This document shows, one piece after another, positions 32,773 to 35,277 of a stretch of DNA of 35,277 nucleotides. How positions within the stretch are numbered: position 1 is the first letter of the stretch; each line of letters opens with the position of its first letter. Position numbers and translations under genes: made by a program. The stretch lies in NCBI GenBank assembly GCA_903866395.1, contig CAIPNM010000054.1, positions 1-35,277 on the forward strand, read 5' to 3'. This DNA comes from an uncultured bacterium. GTDB taxonomy: Bacteria > Pseudomonadota > Gammaproteobacteria > Burkholderiales > Burkholderiaceae_E. The notes under the pieces were generated by a model. It was not told the origin of the DNA and did no database searches. It saw only the letters and a program-made list of their open reading frames with translations.

Positions 32773-34151
32773 ACCGCCGCATCATCGCTTTGCGGGTGAA
32801 TGGACGTGAGTGTGTTCTGGAAGTTGACGCAGCTGAGCCTCTGGTTGAGACGCTGCGCGAACGCTGTCAGCTCACCGGCACACACCAGGGCTGCGATACC
32901 GCACAGTGCGGTGCGTGCACGGTGTTGGTGAACGGTTCGCCGATCAAGAGCTGTAATCGGCTCACCGAACAGAGTGACGGCTGCGATGTTCTGACCATTG
33001 AAGGGCTTGGGGGAGAGGGCGGTGAGCTGCACCTCATCCAGCAGGCGTTCAGTCGTCACCATGCCCTGCAGTGCGGGTTTTGCACGCCTGGTTTCGTGAT
33101 GCGCGCGCTTGCAATGGTGGACGAGGCGGTTGAGCCTGAACCGATCGCGGTTCGCAAAGCCCTGAGTGGCAATCTTTGCCGCTGCACGGGTTACGAAGGC
33201 ATTGTGCAGGCGATTTGCGAGGCCCTGCCGGTTCTCCGTCGATCACGCGCTGCGGATCGTCCGGTTGAAGGAGCGTCGATGGATCGCCCTGACCGCGGGC
33301 GGCCGACTTCGCCTTGCGTCCCGGATACGAATCGGGTGTCAGATATGCCGCTGTGGGGCCCGATTCACTGCCGACCGAGTTCAACTGCCTCGGCGATTGA
33401 GAGCCTGAAAGCGAGTCCGGAGGCGCGGCCGCTGGCAGGTGGCCAGAGCCTGCTTCCGGCGATGCGTCTTGGTCTCGCGGCGCCCACTCATTTGATTGAC
33501 CTGCAGGATATCGACGAACTTCGCACCCTTCGTGCCGGGGCCGATCATCTTCTCGTTGGCGCGATGGTGCCGCATGCACGCGTGGCCGCGGACCGAGGTG
33601 TGATGGAAGGTTGGCCGATGCTTGCGGCGCTGGCCGGCGGGATCGCCGACCAGCAGGTGCGCTCGGTCGGTACGCTTGGTGGCTCGCTCGCGAATAACGA
33701 TCCTGCCGCCTGCTGGCCAGCGGGTGTGCTTGCGAGCGGCGCGACCGTGGTGACCACACGATCCCGAATCCCGGCAGATGAATTTTTCAAGGGGATCTTC
33801 GCGACTGCACTTGCGCCGGATGAATTGATCCTTGGCGTTGAGTTCCCGCGACCGATCGCCGGCCGCTATCTGAAGTTTGAACAACCAGCGTCGCGCTTTG
33901 CGCTGGTGGGGGTGGCAGTGGTGCGCCTGCCGGGATCGGTGCGCGTCGCGCTCACCGGGCTGGGCGCGGGCGTGTGCCGTTGGCCGGAGGCGGAGGCGCG
34001 TCTCGGCGAGCGCTTTCATCGCGCGGCGCTGGCGGGCCTCACACTGGATCCGGCGTGTGCGTACGGCGATCTTCATTCGCCAGCCGAATATCGGGCGCAT
34101 ATCGCGGCCGTGCTGCTCAAGCGCGCGGTGGGCGAACTATCGCCCGGCTGA
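32769..34151 (+). CDS. Fused [2Fe-2S] and FAD-binding subunit of the molybdenum hydroxylase
   Basis: A 460-residue fusion of two normally separate subunits. Residues 1-160 are the iron-sulfur subunit, with C42, C47, C50, C62 and the second cluster C102, C105, C137, C139 (CGFC ... CRC). A linker of about 30 polar residues (161-190) leads to the FAD subunit of the CoxM type, with ARPLAGGQSLLPAM (about 219-232) and SVGTLGGSLANNDPAA, where the flavin pyrophosphate binds. Electrons from the molybdenum site would pass through two clusters to FAD. The ATG overlaps the large-subunit stop. The FAD part ends slightly short (about 270 residues after the linker), close to the usual length. Confidence 0.93.
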   Translation: MNRRIIALRVNGRECVLEVDAAEPLVETLRERCQLTGTHQGCDTAQCGACTVLVNGSPIKSCNRLTEQSDGCDVLTIEGLGGEGGELHLIQQAFSRHHALQCGFCTPGFVMRALAMVDEAVEPEPIAVRKALSGNLCRCTGYEGIVQAICEALPVLRRSRAADRPVEGASMDRPDRGRPTSPCVPDTNRVSDMPLWGPIHCRPSSTASAIESLKASPEARPLAGGQSLLPAMRLGLAAPTHLIDLQDIDELRTLRAGADHLLVGAMVPHARVAADRGVMEGWPMLAALAGGIADQQVRSVGTLGGSLANNDPAACWPAGVLASGATVVTTRSRIPADEFFKGIFATALAPDELILGVEFPRPIAGRYLKFEQPASRFALVGVAVVRLPGSVRVALTGLGAGVCRWPEAEARLGERFHRAALAGLTLDPACAYGDLHSPAEYRAHIAAVLLKRAVGELSPG

Positions 34152-34218
34152 GTGGTGCCTCGATGTGCGGAACCGCCTGCCATCGCACGGTCCCGTTACA
34201 GGTATTGTTATGAGGTAG

Positions 34219-34878
<660 letters not shown>

Positions 34879-34887
34879 GGGGTTGTT

Positions 34888-35005
34888 GCTGATCGCTCGG
34901 GCGCGGGGCGGGCTTGGCTGAGTCGCTCGAACGGCTGTCGCCGGCGCGTGCGCGCCGGTGCCCTCGTCGGAACGCCCGAAAGCCGGGGCGGCCATAAACT
35001 CGCCC
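34888..35005 (+). repeat. 118-bp direct repeat, copy 1
   Basis: This stretch recurs at 35160-35277, 272 bp further on, with a single base difference (34896 C, 35168 T). The second copy reaches the window edge, so the true repeat may be longer. It contains the perfect hairpin CCGGCGCG-TG-CGCGCCGG at 34941-34958. The region after the dioxygenase (34879-35277) carries no gene I can support. Confidence 0.95.
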
Positions 35006-35101
35006 GCTTGGGCGGGCTCAGACATATGGCCACCTGATCCGGCTTTCGCGCGTCCTCCTCGGCTCGGCCGACTCGCTCCCAGCCAAGCCCGCCCCGCGCC
35101 C
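34899..35101. repeat. Inverted repeats inside the terminal repeat unit
   Basis: The 22 bases at 34899-34920 (GGGCGCGGGG...TTGGCTG) reappear in reverse complement at 35080-35101. A second inverted pair is CGAAAGCCGG (34977-34986) and CCGGCTTTCG (35039-35048), and a hairpin GCCCGC-TTGG-GCGGGC lies at 35002-35017 between them. The unit is thus a nested, extendable hairpin. Confidence 0.85.
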
Positions 35102-35159
35102 TCCAGTCGGAGCGGCTCGGCGGGCGTGTGCACCGCGTCCTCGCCTGGTGGGGGTGGGA

Positions 35160-35277
35160 GCTGATCGTTCGGGCGCGGGGCGGGCTTGGCTGAGTCGCTC
35201 GAACGGCTGTCGCCGGCGCGTGCGCGCCGGTGCCCTCGTCGGAACGCCCGAAAGCCGGGGCGGCCATAAACTCGCCC
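35160..35277 (+). repeat. 118-bp direct repeat, copy 2 (runs to window edge)
   Basis: Same sequence as 34888-35005 with one base change, including the CCGGCGCG-TG-CGCGCCGG hairpin at 35213-35230. It ends at the last base of the window, so its right boundary is unknown. Confidence 0.95.

Noticed and set aside
34879-35277. Possible CRISPR array or transposon end
   Set aside because: Only two long copies with a 272-bp period, no short regular spacers, no cas or transposase gene, and no target-site duplication visible.

Overview
The window is GC-rich, tightly packed, and reads as accessory catabolic chromosome from a betaproteobacterium. An Alcaligenaceae/Burkholderiales-type host is likely, because it carries two Bug-type (tripartite tricarboxylate transporter family) periplasmic binding proteins, one Bug relic, many four-base ATGA gene overlaps, and a dense set of aromatic-degradation genes. 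I saw no rRNA, tRNA, CRISPR array, insertion sequence or prophage gene. The genus is inferred from gene content only.

Layout. (1) 1-7470: a hydratase/phosphate-acyltransferase fusion on the minus strand (its C-terminus is off the window) diverges from a plus-strand set: [2Fe-2S] subunit, Tat-exported molybdenum hydroxylase, FAD monooxygenase, a small DUF2783 protein, and PobA (4-hydroxybenzoate 3-monooxygenase) with every textbook active-site residue. (2) 7528-13270, minus strand: an Ldh2-family relic, a two-subunit Rieske oxygenase, and a zinc operon (His-rich outer-membrane porin, znuA, znuB, zur) under a 34-bp palindrome that is a good Zur-box candidate. No znuC is present, and the oxygenase starts only 27 nt after zur. 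(3) 13309-18085: an alpha/beta hydrolase fused to a DUF2322-like domain, a small cupin, a short chimera of a VOC N-terminus and a Bug C-terminus, an SDR lacking the catalytic Tyr/Lys, a Bug protein and a LigI-like amidohydrolase. (4) 18128-23713, minus strand: a complete branched-chain-amino-acid-type ABC transporter (livKHMGF) with a shikimate-dehydrogenase-like gene at its 3' end. (5) 23965-28136, minus strand: LysR regulator, TRIC/UPF0126 channel, alpha-methylacyl-CoA racemase, MFS transporter and a 54-residue membrane protein. (6) 28276-34878, plus strand, divergent from the LysR gene: Bug protein, M20 amidohydrolase, molybdenum hydroxylase large subunit, a fused [2Fe-2S]-FAD subunit, and 3-hydroxyanthranilate 3,4-dioxygenase with all metal and substrate residues. 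(7) 34888-35277: a 118-bp direct repeat, an inverted copy of part of it, and perfect hairpins.

How the genes may work together (inference). Region 6 is the best candidate for an undescribed pathway: a LysR-controlled unit that captures a solute, hydroxylates a (hetero)aromatic ring with a molybdenum enzyme, hydrolyses an amide-type bond, and opens a 3-hydroxyanthranilate-like ring. Region 1 is a second, separate molybdenum-hydroxylase/flavin-monooxygenase route. Regions 3 and 4 supply uptake and side-chain or ring-fission enzymes. The zinc operon is a separate metal-uptake module whose transcript may run into a Rieske oxygenase.
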